Shown piece after piece: positions 8,891 through 17,036 of a DNA stretch of 64,000 nt; positions within the stretch are counted from its first letter, which is position 1, and the number at the start of each line of letters is the position of its first letter. Made by a program: the position numbers and the translations under genes. Source of the stretch: Bacillus amyloliquefaciens DSM 7 = ATCC 23350 (GTDB taxonomy: Bacteria > Bacillota > Bacilli > Bacillales > Bacillaceae); contig NC_014551.1 in the NCBI RefSeq assembly GCF_000196735.1, positions 3,529,001-3,593,000 on the forward strand, written 5' to 3'. The notes under the pieces are model-generated. The model ran no database searches. It was not told the origin of the DNA and saw only the letters and a program-made list of their open reading frames with translations.

Positions 8891-9669
8891 ATGTCCTCAT
8901 CCTCTTCTTCAGATTCAGTTACAAGCAATTCCACGCCGTGCCGGTCGAGCAGGTCGCAAAAATCCTGATCGGGCAGCCGATCGGTAATAAGCAGATCAAT
9001 CTCGTGCAGTTCTGCATATTGATAAAAACTCGTACGGCCAAGCTTGGAATGATCGCTCAGGGCAATCACCTGTTCCGCCTGGCGGATCATTTTACGTTTC
9101 ACCATGCCGTCCTCTTCATGCGGTATCGTCAGACCGTTTTCCGAGATGCCGACAACGCCGATCAGCACCTTGTCGGCGTGATAATCCCCCAGTTTTTCTA
9201 CGACAGAAGCACCGTATAAAAACCGATGTTCCTTTTGGAGCTTTCCGCCGAGCAGATGAATATCAATTCCCTCTTTTGCAGAAAGGATATCGGCCTGATT
9301 GATCGAATTTGTAATAACAGTGCAGTCGGTGACATTTAAATGTTCGGCGCAGGCCTGAACGGTTGTGGAGGTATCCAGAATGATCCGGTCTCCTTTATGG
9401 ATCAGGGAGGCTGCCAGCTTGCCGATTTTGTTTTTCTCTTCAGAAACGGTTAGCAGCCGGCCCGAATAGCCCGGCACTTCCTGATGCACAGACGGCAGAA
9501 TCGCGCCGCCCCGTGTTCTGATAATCGCCCCGCGCTCTTTCAGCTTTACAAGGTCCCGTCTTGCGGTGTCTCTTGAAATATGAAGCAGCGAACAGATCTG
9601 TTCCGCGGTGATCCGCCGATGCTGTTTCAAATATTCCATTATCGCAATCAGTCTTTCTTCTTGATACAC
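8887..9669 (-). CDS. glcR: DeoR-family regulator GlcR
   Basis: This 260-residue DeoR-type repressor has an N-terminal winged HTH (about 5-57, with VSRDTARRDLVKL-like recognition helix as ISRDTARRDLVKLKERG) and a C-terminal sugar-phosphate sensing domain with LDTSTTVQACAEHL and ITNSINQADIL. In B. subtilis GlcR is linked to glucose repression. The GTG start was chosen because AAAGGA precedes it by 8-9 bases and it matches the family start (VYQEER); an ATG 17 codons upstream has no clear ribosome site. It overlaps ywpJ. Confidence 0.9.
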   Translation of the reverse strand: MYQEERLIAIMEYLKQHRRITAEQICSLLHISRDTARRDLVKLKERGAIIRTRGGAILPSVHQEVPGYSGRLLTVSEEKNKIGKLAASLIHKGDRIILDTSTTVQACAEHLNVTDCTVITNSINQADILSAKEGIDIHLLGGKLQKEHRFLYGASVVEKLGDYHADKVLIGVVGISENGLTIPHEEDGMVKRKMIRQAEQVIALSDHSKLGRTSFYQYAELHEIDLLITDRLPDQDFCDLLDRHGVELLVTESEEEDEDM

Positions 9670-9793
9670 GTCCTCATTCCTTTTTTCGTCACTTATCTGT
9701 AAGTAATTATAAGTTTTCATTTCGATATATTCAATGTTTTTAAGTGTTTATAAGTGAAATCACTTCTTTTTAACCATTTTTTAGTTCCCGTAC

Positions 9794-9816
9794 AAAAAAA
9801 CCAGTCTTTCGACTGG
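9794..9816 (-). terminator. Intrinsic terminator downstream of ssbB
   Basis: The stem CCAGTC (9801-9806) and GACTGG (9811-9816) enclose a TTTC loop and are followed by seven Ts on the minus strand. A separate 15-base perfect palindrome TTGCGGGGCCCGCAA lies between it and the ssbB stop at 9834-9848. Confidence 0.8.
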
Positions 9817-9877
9817 CGGATGGGGAGGGGGTATTGCGGGGCCCGCAAAAAGGCGGGAGATAGAGGAAAAAAGCATG

Positions 9878-10219
9878 CTATTCAGCCAGCGGCTCTTTCC
9901 GTTTTTGATCCATAAACCGAACGGTATCAGCCATGACCTCGGTCACATAGACTTTTACGCCGTCTGTCTTTTCATAGCTTCTCGTCTGGATTCTGCCGCT
10001 CACACCGACCATTGACCCTTTTTGGCAGTACAGCGCCGTGTTTTCAGCGTTTTTTCTCCAGATGGTGCAGTTGACGAAGTCAGCACCGGTTTCGCCCGAC
10101 GCGCTTTTAAAATTGCGGCTCACCGCCAAGGTAATATGAGCGACGGGAATGCCCGCTGATGTAAAACGGAGCTCCGGATCTTTCGTCAGCCGTCCGACAA
10201 GCATAACGTGGTTAAACAA
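9878..10219 (-). CDS. ssbB: Competence single-strand DNA-binding protein
   Basis: This 113-residue protein is a short OB-fold SSB that lacks the long acidic tail of SsbA. It coats single-stranded DNA during natural transformation. Family segments are FNHVMLVGRLTKDPELR at the start, DFVNCTIWRKNAE in the middle and SGRIQTRSYE. The TTG start is preceded by AGAGGAGG with 7 bases spacing and matches the B. subtilis start and length; an upstream ATG would add 15 unlikely residues. In B. subtilis it is controlled by ComK; I saw no clear pair of ComK boxes here. Confidence 0.93.
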   Translation of the reverse strand: MFNHVMLVGRLTKDPELRFTSAGIPVAHITLAVSRNFKSASGETGADFVNCTIWRKNAENTALYCQKGSMVGVSGRIQTRSYEKTDGVKVYVTEVMADTVRFMDQKRKEPLAE

Positions 10220-10315
10220 GCCGTGTCCTCCTCTCTTTTCGCGGCTGGCTTCATTGTAGTACAAGGGCCCCTGGAAGCAAAAAGCGGGAAAAACCGTTAT
10301 CCGTTTATGCCGCTC

Positions 10316-10666
10316 TTATGTTTTCGTTTTTCTTTCTGATAAAAAAAACTTTTTCTTTTGACCGCTTATGTAATATGTATTTTTGAGCAGCCGCGAGAAA
10401 AGTTTCGTTTTGAGCCAGTCTTTCTCAAACATGCGGACAAACTTTCCGCCATCCCATGCGAACCAGTAAAAACTCAGCTTTTTATCAGACAGTGAAAGCT
10501 GAATTTTATACTGTTCCATGCGGTCTTTTGTTTCATATAAAAAAACGACATTCCCGCTTCTGTTAAGATGCACCTCACAATCTTCCTTTTTGGATACTAA
10601 GTAGGAATGATCTTCCCGCCTTGTGCCGTCTTCTATATAGATTTCCTTCAGGCGCAATTGATTCAT
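10316..10666 (-). CDS. ywpG: Conserved hypothetical protein YwpG
   Basis: This 116-residue soluble, basic protein has no recognised catalytic motif. The start MNQLRL uses GGAGAG six bases upstream; an ATG two codons earlier lies against that site and is less likely. Its place between ssbB and ywpF fits YwpG of B. subtilis, which has been reported as a DynA partner; I could not test that link here. Confidence 0.75.
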   Translation of the reverse strand: MNQLRLKEIYIEDGTRREDHSYLVSKKEDCEVHLNRSGNVVFLYETKDRMEQYKIQLSLSDKKLSFYWFAWDGGKFVRMFEKDWLKTKLFSRLLKNTYYISGQKKKFFLSERKTKT

Positions 10667-10837
10667 AAGCATCTCTCCATGACCATATTCTTTTACATTA
10701 TAATGAAAAAATAGAAATGATTAAATGTCGGCCGCCTACAAAGATGATGAAGCATGTCTTACAGCTTTTTCCCGAAAAAAGTAAGATGTGTTATAATAAA
10801 TGAACGAAAAACATGGACAACAGGGGTGAAAATAGAG

Positions 10838-11248
10838 ATGAAAACATTTAAACTGGTTGATCTGAATGTGGAACGTTTAGATAAAGACGATCAGCCGATT
10901 GAACAGTTTCCCCTTTTAGACGGATTGATTATCAATAAAGAAGACGGTGAAAATCATTGGTTAATTGAAGCTCTGGTCCCGGCCGAGCACTTTTCTTTTT
11001 TTGACATGCTGATGAAAAGCCAGAAAGAAGCGAAGGTGTTTGTAACGATTACGAAAAAAAGCAACCGTCCCGCCCAGCTGTCGGGAAGCATCAAAAATAT
11101 CGTCGAGCTGGAAAAGAGTATTCAAGTTTTAATTTACGGTCAGATGGTGTCAAGAAATCACCCCGGATCAGAAAGCATTCTTGAGTCACTCGTGAAAGAA
11201 GGCTACTCGGGCAGCCGGCTGATTGAAGCGTTCAAACAAAAATTGTAA
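10838..11248 (+). CDS. ywpF: YwpF-like protein
   Basis: This 136-residue protein belongs to the YwpF-like family of unknown function, found in Bacillus. It is acidic and soluble without a signal peptide. Start MKTFKLVDLNVERL is preceded by AGGGGTG at 10822-10828; earlier in-frame codons lack a ribosome site. It is a single-gene unit closed by its own terminator. Confidence 0.85.
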   Translation: MKTFKLVDLNVERLDKDDQPIEQFPLLDGLIINKEDGENHWLIEALVPAEHFSFFDMLMKSQKEAKVFVTITKKSNRPAQLSGSIKNIVELEKSIQVLIYGQMVSRNHPGSESILESLVKEGYSGSRLIEAFKQKL

Positions 11249-11255
11249 TCATGAA

Positions 11256-11288
11256 AAAGGCCGGACATTAATCATCCAGCCTTTTTTT
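11256..11288 (+). terminator. Intrinsic terminator after ywpF
   Basis: AAAAGGCCGGA pairs with TCCAGCCTTTT and is followed by a T-run. It can serve mscL on the other strand as well. Confidence 0.75.
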
Positions 11289-11293
11289 CTATC

Positions 11294-11689
11294 CTAGTCA
11301 TTGTATTGAGCCCGCTGTTTCAGCAGATCTCTGATTTCAGTCAGCAGCTCTGTCTGCTGATCTGTTTCTTCGGCTTCTTCCGCCTCTTCCTCTGCTTCTT
11401 TTTTACGTCTCAGCTTTCCTATTGTGCGGATCACGATAAAAATAGAAAATGAAATAATAAAGAAGTTCACAATGGTTTGAATGAAGCTTCCGTACTTGAT
11501 ATGGGCGTCGCCGAATGTCACGGCCAGTCCAGAAAAATCAAGACCGCCCAGAAGCAGACCGACAAGCGGCATGATGATATCTTCAACGAGCGACGTCACG
11601 ATTTTCCCGAAAGCGCCGCCGATGACAACCCCGATTGCCAGATCCATGATATTGCCCCGCATCGCAAAGCTTTTAAATTCAGACCACAT
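11294..11689 (-). CDS. mscL: Large-conductance mechanosensitive channel
   Basis: This 131-residue MscL opens under membrane tension to release solutes on osmotic downshock. The N-terminal [15 protein letters not shown]1 (about 13-45, with the glycine-rich [16 protein letters not shown] pore helix), a periplasmic loop, TM2 (about 67-90) and the charged C-terminal helix are all visible. The ATG at 11689 is preceded by AGGGGTG. An in-frame GTG three codons earlier lies inside that ribosome site and was rejected. Confidence 0.95.
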   Translation of the reverse strand: MWSEFKSFAMRGNIMDLAIGVVIGGAFGKIVTSLVEDIIMPLVGLLLGGLDFSGLAVTFGDAHIKYGSFIQTIVNFFIISFSIFIVIRTIGKLRRKKEAEEEAEEAEETDQQTELLTEIRDLLKQRAQYND

Positions 11690-11711
11690 TACATTCACCC
11701 CTTTCTATACA

Positions 11712-11738
11712 AAATGGGCTTTTTTAATAAGCCCATTT
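11712..11738 (-). terminator. Hairpin between fabZ and mscL
   Basis: AAATGGGCTT (11712-11721) pairs with AAGCCCATTT (11729-11738). It lies downstream of fabZ; only a short T-run follows on the minus strand. Confidence 0.55.
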
Positions 11739-11744
11739 GTTTTT

Positions 11745-12170
11745 TTATTCTCCGAGCGCAAAGGTTAATTCAGCTTCACACACGAGCTCGCCGTCAACTT
11801 TGGCAACGCCTTTTCCGCGTCCGATCGTACCGCGTGCGCGGGTAATATCAACCTCAAGCTCCAGCTTGTCACCCGGTTTTACCTGCTTTTTGAAACGGCA
11901 GTTATCAATCCCCGCAAAAAATGCGAGTCTGCCCCGGTTTTCTTCTTTAATCAGCATCGCAACCGCTCCGACCTGCGCCAAAGCCTCCACGATTAATACG
12001 CCCGGCATCACAGGGTATTCAGGAAAATGTCCGTTAAAAAAGTCTTCATTAGCCGTAACATTTTTATATCCCGCCGCCCGTTTTCCTTCTTCGACTTCCG
12101 TAATTCTGTCTACCAGAAGAAACGGATAGCGATGGGGAATAATTTCTTTAATTTGCTGAGTATCAAGCAT
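11745..12170 (-). CDS. fabZ: 3-hydroxyacyl-ACP dehydratase
   Basis: This 141-residue hot-dog-fold enzyme removes water from 3-hydroxyacyl-ACP in type II fatty acid synthesis. The family signature [11 protein letters not shown] is at 13-23, the catalytic His lies in [21 protein letters not shown] near 47-67, and the conserved Glu is in that same helix. It is complete and the standard length. It is transcribed away from rapD. Confidence 0.96.
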   Translation of the reverse strand: MLDTQQIKEIIPHRYPFLLVDRITEVEEGKRAAGYKNVTANEDFFNGHFPEYPVMPGVLIVEALAQVGAVAMLIKEENRGRLAFFAGIDNCRFKKQVKPGDKLELEVDITRARGTIGRGKGVAKVDGELVCEAELTFALGE

Positions 12171-12364
12171 TCCTTGACATCTCCTTCATCGACAATAGTA
12201 TGTATAGAAGGTATATGCGGTAACCAATCTGTACATTTGGAAGTATATTATGAATCAATTTCTTTTTCAACTGCGCTGTAAACTGTAACCAGCTGGCAAT
12301 GAGCCTCGTCCATTAATGTGTTATGATAAATAAAGATTTTTACCCTATGCAAAGAGGTTGGAAG

Positions 12365-13429
12365 ATGATTGCTAAGTTTACTGAAAAACGCACGCTGGTG
12401 ATGCTGAATGAGTGGTATGACGCCATGGGAAAACGCCAATTCGATCTAGCCCGTTCCCTTCACGAACAAATCAATCAGCATCTCCCCAAATTACAAAGGA
12501 ATGCAAAGCTCAAACTCAGATATCAGCTGTTTTTCGCGCGGTTCCAGCTGCTGTTTGAGAAAAAAGACGGTCTGAATAAACTGTTCTGCGAGCTGAAGCG
12601 GCGCAAAGATGAGATGGATCATGAATTAACTTATTATTTCTATTTTTTCAAAGGGTTATTCCATATGGTGAATGGCACTCCGAACCGTGCGGTCTGCCGC
12701 TTTAAAGAAGCTGAACAGTATCTGCCGGCCATCGAGGACCGTTTTGAAGCCGCTGAATTTTATTATAAAACAGCGGGCGCTTATTACATGATGAAGTCGT
12801 CTCCGCTTTCCATTCAATATGTCAATAAAGCGCTGGAGATCTATCAAAATGAATTCGGCTACATCAAAAAAGTGCTCAGCTGCCAGCTGCTTCTCGCCGT
12901 GAACTACATAGACGAGGCACGGTATGAAGACGCGGAACAGCTCTTCAATGAATCCATAAAAATAACGGATCGGATCAATGACAATAACCTGCTGTGCCAC
13001 GCCTATTATAATTTTGGATTTTTAAAGACCGCCCAGAAAAAAGATCAAGAGGCGCTCCCTTTTTACAAAAAGGTATTAGGCAATCAGCTTTTCGAGAAGG
13101 AGTCTCCCGTTTCCTATCTTCATTGTGTATACGAAGCGGTCAGGTCACTTTTTAAAACCGGGTCTGCCGCAGAAGGACAAACCGTGCTTCAGAAAGGATT
13201 ATACATAGCTGACAAAGTGCAGAACAACATCATGAAGCTGAAGCTGACCGCGCTCAACATACTGTACACCTCTCAGGAGGATCCGTACGACCGGCTGCAG
13301 AAGCTTGTGCTGGAGCTGCAAAAAATTGAAGCGTGGGTGGATTTAGAAGTGCTGCTTCAGGATATTACTGATTACTACAAAAAAAAGGGCGATTTTGAGA
13401 AAGCCGCATTTTTTATCATGCGCGGCTGA
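12365..13429 (+). CDS. rapD: Response regulator aspartate phosphatase RapD
   Basis: This 354-residue Rap protein has an N-terminal three-helix bundle (about 1-75) and a C-terminal array of TPR repeats (about 100-350). Rap proteins dephosphorylate Spo0F-type regulators or block ComA. The ATG at 12365 with AGAGG seven bases upstream gives the length known for RapD; an earlier ATG 14 codons up has no ribosome site. No phr signalling-peptide gene follows: the next gene, flhP, is convergent and ends 17 bases away. RapD of B. subtilis also lacks a phr partner. Confidence 0.9.
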   Translation: MIAKFTEKRTLVMLNEWYDAMGKRQFDLARSLHEQINQHLPKLQRNAKLKLRYQLFFARFQLLFEKKDGLNKLFCELKRRKDEMDHELTYYFYFFKGLFHMVNGTPNRAVCRFKEAEQYLPAIEDRFEAAEFYYKTAGAYYMMKSSPLSIQYVNKALEIYQNEFGYIKKVLSCQLLLAVNYIDEARYEDAEQLFNESIKITDRINDNNLLCHAYYNFGFLKTAQKKDQEALPFYKKVLGNQLFEKESPVSYLHCVYEAVRSLFKTGSAAEGQTVLQKGLYIADKVQNNIMKLKLTALNILYTSQEDPYDRLQKLVLELQKIEAWVDLEVLLQDITDYYKKKGDFEKAAFFIMRG

Positions 13430-13446
13430 TCAAAACGCCCCTTCTT

Positions 13447-14271
13447 TTATCTGACTGAGTTGATTAAGCCCAGCATTTGGTCTCCCAATGTAATCGTGCG
13501 GCTGTTCAGCTGGTAGGAACGCTGAGACACGATTAAGTCGGTCATTTCCTTTGACATATCGACATTTGAATTTTCAAGCGCGCCCTGCTCCATGCCGATT
13601 TCCTGCCGTTTTGCGCCGGTAAGCTCTTCAATGGCTGAAGCCCCGGTGCCGTTTACGGAAAACAGATTATCCCCCTCCGCATGGAGCTCCTGAGGGTTAT
13701 TGACATTAACGATGCCGAGATTAAAAGTCTGCGAACGGGTTCCTGTCTGGTCTGAAGCTGTCAGAGTTCCGGTTTTGCTGATTTTCAGCTTAGTCAGCGA
13801 ACTGTCAATCTGTATGGGCTGACCGTTCTCATCGAGAATGGGATTGCCTCCCGCTGTCATGAGCTGAAGCAGCCGATCATTTCCGCCGGCCGGCTTGAGG
13901 GTGAGTGAGCCGTCCCTTGTATACACCCGCCGTCCGCCCGCTTCTGCCTGGAGGTATTGATAAGGTGATGTGAACGCGATATCAAGGTCACGGTCGGTTT
14001 TTTTGATGCTTCCCTGCCCTGAATCCAGCTGCGGCGTCATCATCGCTCCGGCGCCGAGACGCAGGCCGGGCGGTGTTTTCCGCATGTTCGGCGAATTTTC
14101 CTTTTTATCATCTATTTGATCATACTGCTGCCTGATCAGCTCGGAAAAGCGGGAGTCCCTCGCTTTATAGCCTGTCGTATCACTGTTTGAAAGGTTGCTG
14201 CTGACTGTATCCATCTGCTGCTGAAGCTGATTTAAGGCTGTTGAAGCCGCCAGCATTGATCTGAGCATCAT
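13447..14271 (-). CDS. flhP: Flagellar hook-basal body rod protein FlhP
   Basis: This 274-residue FlgG/FlhO-type distal rod protein has the N-terminal flagellar rod motif (ALNQLQQQMDTVSSNLSNSDTTGYKA, about 12-37, cited by position), a central hook-family domain and the conserved C-terminal motif with SNVDMSKEMTDLI around 235. It forms part of the rod-hook junction. Two tandem ATGs are possible starts; the first is listed. It follows flhO by about 20 bases. Confidence 0.93.
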   Translation of the reverse strand: MMLRSMLAASTALNQLQQQMDTVSSNLSNSDTTGYKARDSRFSELIRQQYDQIDDKKENSPNMRKTPPGLRLGAGAMMTPQLDSGQGSIKKTDRDLDIAFTSPYQYLQAEAGGRRVYTRDGSLTLKPAGGNDRLLQLMTAGGNPILDENGQPIQIDSSLTKLKISKTGTLTASDQTGTRSQTFNLGIVNVNNPQELHAEGDNLFSVNGTGASAIEELTGAKRQEIGMEQGALENSNVDMSKEMTDLIVSQRSYQLNSRTITLGDQMLGLINSVR

Positions 14272-14292
14272 AATTGAACGTCCCCCATTTTG

Positions 14293-15090
14293 TTACACTT
14301 TGCCGATTTCATTTGCGGCTTTATCCATGCTTTTATCGTAAGCCTGAATGACTTTCTGATTGGCTTCAAATGATCTGTATGCTTCCGTCATTTCTGTATA
14401 CGTGCTCGTCACGTCCACGTTTGAAAGCTCCGAGACGCCTTGCTTTAATGAATACGAAACTTGGGGATTCGCCGCCGCACTCGGCAGTTCAGAGCCGTCG
14501 GCCGTGCTGTATAAATCGTTGCCGTCCCGTTTCAGATTGCGCACGTCTTCTTCCATTCTGATGTCAATCCGCCCCGCCTGCCGGCCGTTTGATGTGACCG
14601 TTCCGTTTTCTGATACGGTGAATTTTTCATTGTCGACGGTAATCGGCTGTCCGTTTGTTGATAAAACAAGATTTCCGTTTATCGTAAGCTGATTGTTTTG
14701 ATTTAATGAGAAAGTGCTGCTTTTTGAATAGCGCACGCCTCCCGCGGTCTGAACGGGATAAAACAGCTCGGCGTTTTCGTTCGTTTCAGCATTCTTGGGA
14801 ACCTGATTTTCCATAAGCGCGATATCCGTCGGCTGATCGGTCGTTTTCAGGCTTCCCTGCGTGAACAATGGTTTCAGCTCCTGCATGTACACGCCTGTGT
14901 TGACGGAACCGATTTTCGTTTTTTTGTCGCCTTCGATTCGGCTCAAGAGCATCTCAGGGAAAGCGCGGATCGAGCCTTGATCCTCTTTGTACCCCGATGT
15001 GTTCGCGTTTGCGATATTATTTGACAGCATTTCCGTTCTTCTCTGCTGTGTAATCATTGCGGACGTTGCGGTATATAATCCTTTTAACAA
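14293..15090 (-). CDS. flhO: Flagellar rod protein FlhO
   Basis: This 265-residue rod protein has the N-terminal signature LSNNIANANTSGYKED near 24-39 and the C-terminal ELSNVDVTSTYTEM motif near 227-240. In B. subtilis FlhO and FlhP cap the rod and are needed for hook completion. The TTG start (MLKGLYTATSAM) is preceded by GAGGTGG with good spacing; a GTG three codons upstream overlaps that site. flhO and flhP form one unit between mbl and rapD, far from the main fla/che operon, as in B. subtilis. Confidence 0.92.
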   Translation of the reverse strand: MLKGLYTATSAMITQQRRTEMLSNNIANANTSGYKEDQGSIRAFPEMLLSRIEGDKKTKIGSVNTGVYMQELKPLFTQGSLKTTDQPTDIALMENQVPKNAETNENAELFYPVQTAGGVRYSKSSTFSLNQNNQLTINGNLVLSTNGQPITVDNEKFTVSENGTVTSNGRQAGRIDIRMEEDVRNLKRDGNDLYSTADGSELPSAAANPQVSYSLKQGVSELSNVDVTSTYTEMTEAYRSFEANQKVIQAYDKSMDKAANEIGKV

Positions 15091-15206
15091 GTCTTCCACC
15101 TCATTATTTCCGGTTGCCTTACCGGAACATTTGTTCTATAATGAAAATCAGCATTTTTTCTTATTATCGGATTTTCCTTCCCGTTCGTGAAGGGTTTGAC
15201 AGAAAA

Positions 15207-15236
15207 AAACCCCATTCTTTTTCAGAATGAGGTTTT
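15207..15236 (-). terminator. Intrinsic terminator after mbl
   Basis: AAACC(C)CATTCT pairs with AGAATG(A)GGTTT around a 5-base loop, and a T-run follows on the minus strand. The hairpin lies just past the mbl stop. Confidence 0.8.
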
Positions 15237-15240
15237 ATGA

Positions 15241-16242
15241 TCAGCTCAGTTTGCGTTTTGGAAGCTTGTCCATGTTATCAAGCATGACGCCCGTTCCGAC
15301 CGCAACACAATCCATCGGATTCTCAGCGACAAGAACAGGAACCCTCAGCTCTTCAGCGAGAAGCTGGTCAAGTCCGTTTAACAGCGCTCCGCCGCCGGTA
15401 ATAATAACGCCGCGGTCGATGATGTCAGCGGACAATTCAGGCGGTGTTCTTTCGAGAACCTGCTTAGCAGCCTGCACAATGACAGCAACTGATTCACGAA
15501 GGGCTTCTTCCACTTCTTTGCTGTTTACTGTAATTGTTCTCGGCAGACCGGAAACCATGTCACGGCCGCGAATGGTGATTTCTTCATGACGTGCGTCTGG
15601 GAAAACCGTTGCGACCTTCACCTTAATATCTTCAGCGGTACGTTCACCGATCAGCAGTTTGTACTCACGTTTGATATAATTTAAGATTTCCATGTCAAAC
15701 TTGTCCCCAGCCATCTTAATAGAGGAGGAGGTGACGATATCGCCCATAGAAATAACTGCGATATCTGTCGTACCGCCTCCGATGTCAACAACCATGTTAC
15801 CGCTTGGCTGGAAGATTTCCATACCCGCGCCGATAGCGGCAACTTTCGGTTCTTCTTCAAGGTACACATGCTTTCCGCCGCTTTTTTCAGCAGCTTCTTT
15901 AATCGCTTTTTGCTCAACGGACGTAATATTCGTCGGGCAGCAGATCAGCATGCGCGGTTTTGAGAAAAGTCCTTTTACATTCAGCTTATTAATGAAGTGT
16001 TTCAGCATGGCTTCTGTTACTTCGAAGTCTGCGATTACGCCGTCTTTCAGCGGACGGATCGCAACAATATTCCCAGGTGTACGTCCAACCATTCGTCTGG
16101 CTTCTTCGCCGACCGCCAGCACTTTGCCGCTGTTTTTATCAAGCGCCACAACGGAAGGCTCATTCAGAACAATTCCTTTTCCTTTTACATGGATCAGTAC
16201 ATTTGCAGTACCGAGGTCAATTCCAATATCCCTTGCAAACAT
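15241..16242 (-). CDS. mbl: MreB-like actin homologue Mbl
   Basis: This 333-residue actin-fold protein moves with the cell-elongation machinery and directs lateral wall synthesis. Phosphate-1 motif DIGIDLGTANVLIHVKGKG is near 5-23, phosphate-2 DIGGGTTDIAVIS near 153-165, and the adenosine motif IITGGGALLNGLD near 277-289. The family pattern and the neighbourhood (flhO, spoIIID) separate it from MreB and MreBH. A ribosome site (AGGAGG) lies upstream of the start. Confidence 0.95.
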   Translation of the reverse strand: MFARDIGIDLGTANVLIHVKGKGIVLNEPSVVALDKNSGKVLAVGEEARRMVGRTPGNIVAIRPLKDGVIADFEVTEAMLKHFINKLNVKGLFSKPRMLICCPTNITSVEQKAIKEAAEKSGGKHVYLEEEPKVAAIGAGMEIFQPSGNMVVDIGGGTTDIAVISMGDIVTSSSIKMAGDKFDMEILNYIKREYKLLIGERTAEDIKVKVATVFPDARHEEITIRGRDMVSGLPRTITVNSKEVEEALRESVAVIVQAAKQVLERTPPELSADIIDRGVIITGGGALLNGLDQLLAEELRVPVLVAENPMDCVAVGTGVMLDNMDKLPKRKLS

Positions 16243-16421
16243 CTATTTATATCCTCCTTGATATCTGTTTCACAGTAAAATATCCACATTGTGCCCTAAT
16301 TATATATATTATCATAATTTATCAAAAAAAAGCTGCTGAACCATATAAGTTCTTGACAAAATTTTGCGGATATTCGCGAAACGTCCCGGAGGAGAAAAAA
16401 GGGGCCGGCAGACGTCAGACG

Positions 16422-16703
16422 CTACGGCTGCTGAACGGGCTCCCCTTCAAGAATTTCATCCTTTTTGTACTTTAACTTCGTCGCCTCTCCCCCTCTTAAG
16501 TGCCTGATGGATTTATGATAATCGAGTATTTCTTTTACTTCATTCGCCAAGTCAGGATTGATTTCAGGCAGGCGCTCTGTCAGATCTTTGTGTACGGTAC
16601 TTTTGGAAACACCAAACTCTTTCGCAATGACACGAACGGTTTTTTTCGTCTCCACGATATACTTACCAATCTTGATTGTTCGCTCTTTGATGTAATCGTG
16701 CAC
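16422..16703 (-). CDS. spoIIID: Sporulation regulator SpoIIID
   Basis: This 93-residue mother-cell DNA-binding protein activates or represses many sigma-E and sigma-K genes. The helix-turn-helix is around residues 20-42 (VRVIAKEFGVSKSTVHKDL), followed by a basic C-terminal extension. The GTG start is preceded by GGGGAGG. Upstream lies a sigma-E-type promoter and a translated leader frame (usd-like) that runs into it. Confidence 0.96.
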   Translation of the reverse strand: MHDYIKERTIKIGKYIVETKKTVRVIAKEFGVSKSTVHKDLTERLPEINPDLANEVKEILDYHKSIRHLRGGEATKLKYKKDEILEGEPVQQP

Positions 16704-16828
16704 ACCACTCGACCTCCCCAGTTGGATGTGAGAAGTGTGAAATGAGATCCGTATTCTGTAACAGATTCACTGATGATGCCGCTTCTTCGTTGTCCGATTA
16801 TATAAGAAGGTTTTTGAAATATGCCCAC
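16580..16828 (-). CDS. usd: usd-like leader frame overlapping spoIIID
   Basis: A GTG start at 16828 follows a strong ribosome site (GAGGTGAGG) 34 bases after the expected sigma-E start. Published work on B. subtilis describes a small upstream frame, usd, whose translation is needed for spoIIID translation, so this frame is the likely counterpart. Here it has no stop before spoIIID and reads 82 codons, ending inside spoIIID in another frame. The peptide itself looks unconstrained, which suggests that the act of translation matters rather than the product. Confidence 0.45.
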   Translation of the reverse strand: MGIFQKPSYIIGQRRSGIISESVTEYGSHFTLLTSNWGGRVVCTITSKSEQSRLVSISWRRKKPFVSLRKSLVFPKVPYTKI

Positions 16829-16868
16829 GATCCCTCACCTCAAACACTCTCTTTGTTAGGTTTGTAAC

Positions 16869-16897
16869 AGTGTATTAGCAATGAATTGGGAATATGC
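16869..16897 (-). promoter_or_regulatory. Sigma-E-type promoter of spoIIID
   Basis: On the minus strand, GCATATT (16891-16897) and AATACACT (16869-16876) are 14 bases apart. They match the sigma-E pattern (KMATATT and CATACAMT). The rest of the gap 16704-17036 holds the leader frame and the ywoH promoter. Confidence 0.65.
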
Positions 16898-16955
16898 TAA
16901 AAACTCAATAAGGACAAGGGGCGGGATCACAATTTTCTGCTTTTTGAACGTGGGC

Positions 16956-16984
16956 TTTACATCCGCGCGATCCTGCTGTAGAAT
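16956..16984 (+). promoter_or_regulatory. Sigma-A promoter of ywoHG
   Basis: TTTACA (16956-16961) and TAGAAT (16979-16984) are exactly 17 bases apart, about 50 bases upstream of ywoH. Confidence 0.7.
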
Positions 16985-17002
16985 AAAAAAGCGCGATTAG
17001 TT

Positions 17003-17014
17003 ACTTAGGTAAGT
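17003..17014 (+). promoter_or_regulatory. Putative YwoH operator
   Basis: A palindrome ACTTA-GG-TAAGT lies just downstream of the predicted transcription start and before the ribosome site. The position suits autorepression by the MarR-type protein YwoH. This is an inference from symmetry and position. Confidence 0.4.
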
Positions 17015-17036
17015 TTTTTTGAAAAGGAGAACGGAA

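Noticed and set aside
10220-10315. ComK boxes upstream of ssbB
   Set aside because: Several A- and T-runs occur but no pair of AAAA-N5-TTTT boxes with ComK spacing.
13430-13446. A phr peptide gene after rapD
   Set aside because: Only 17 bases separate rapD from the convergent flhP, leaving no room.
16422-16475. Plus-strand frames opposite mbl and spoIIID as genes
   Set aside because: They are antisense shadows without ribosome sites.
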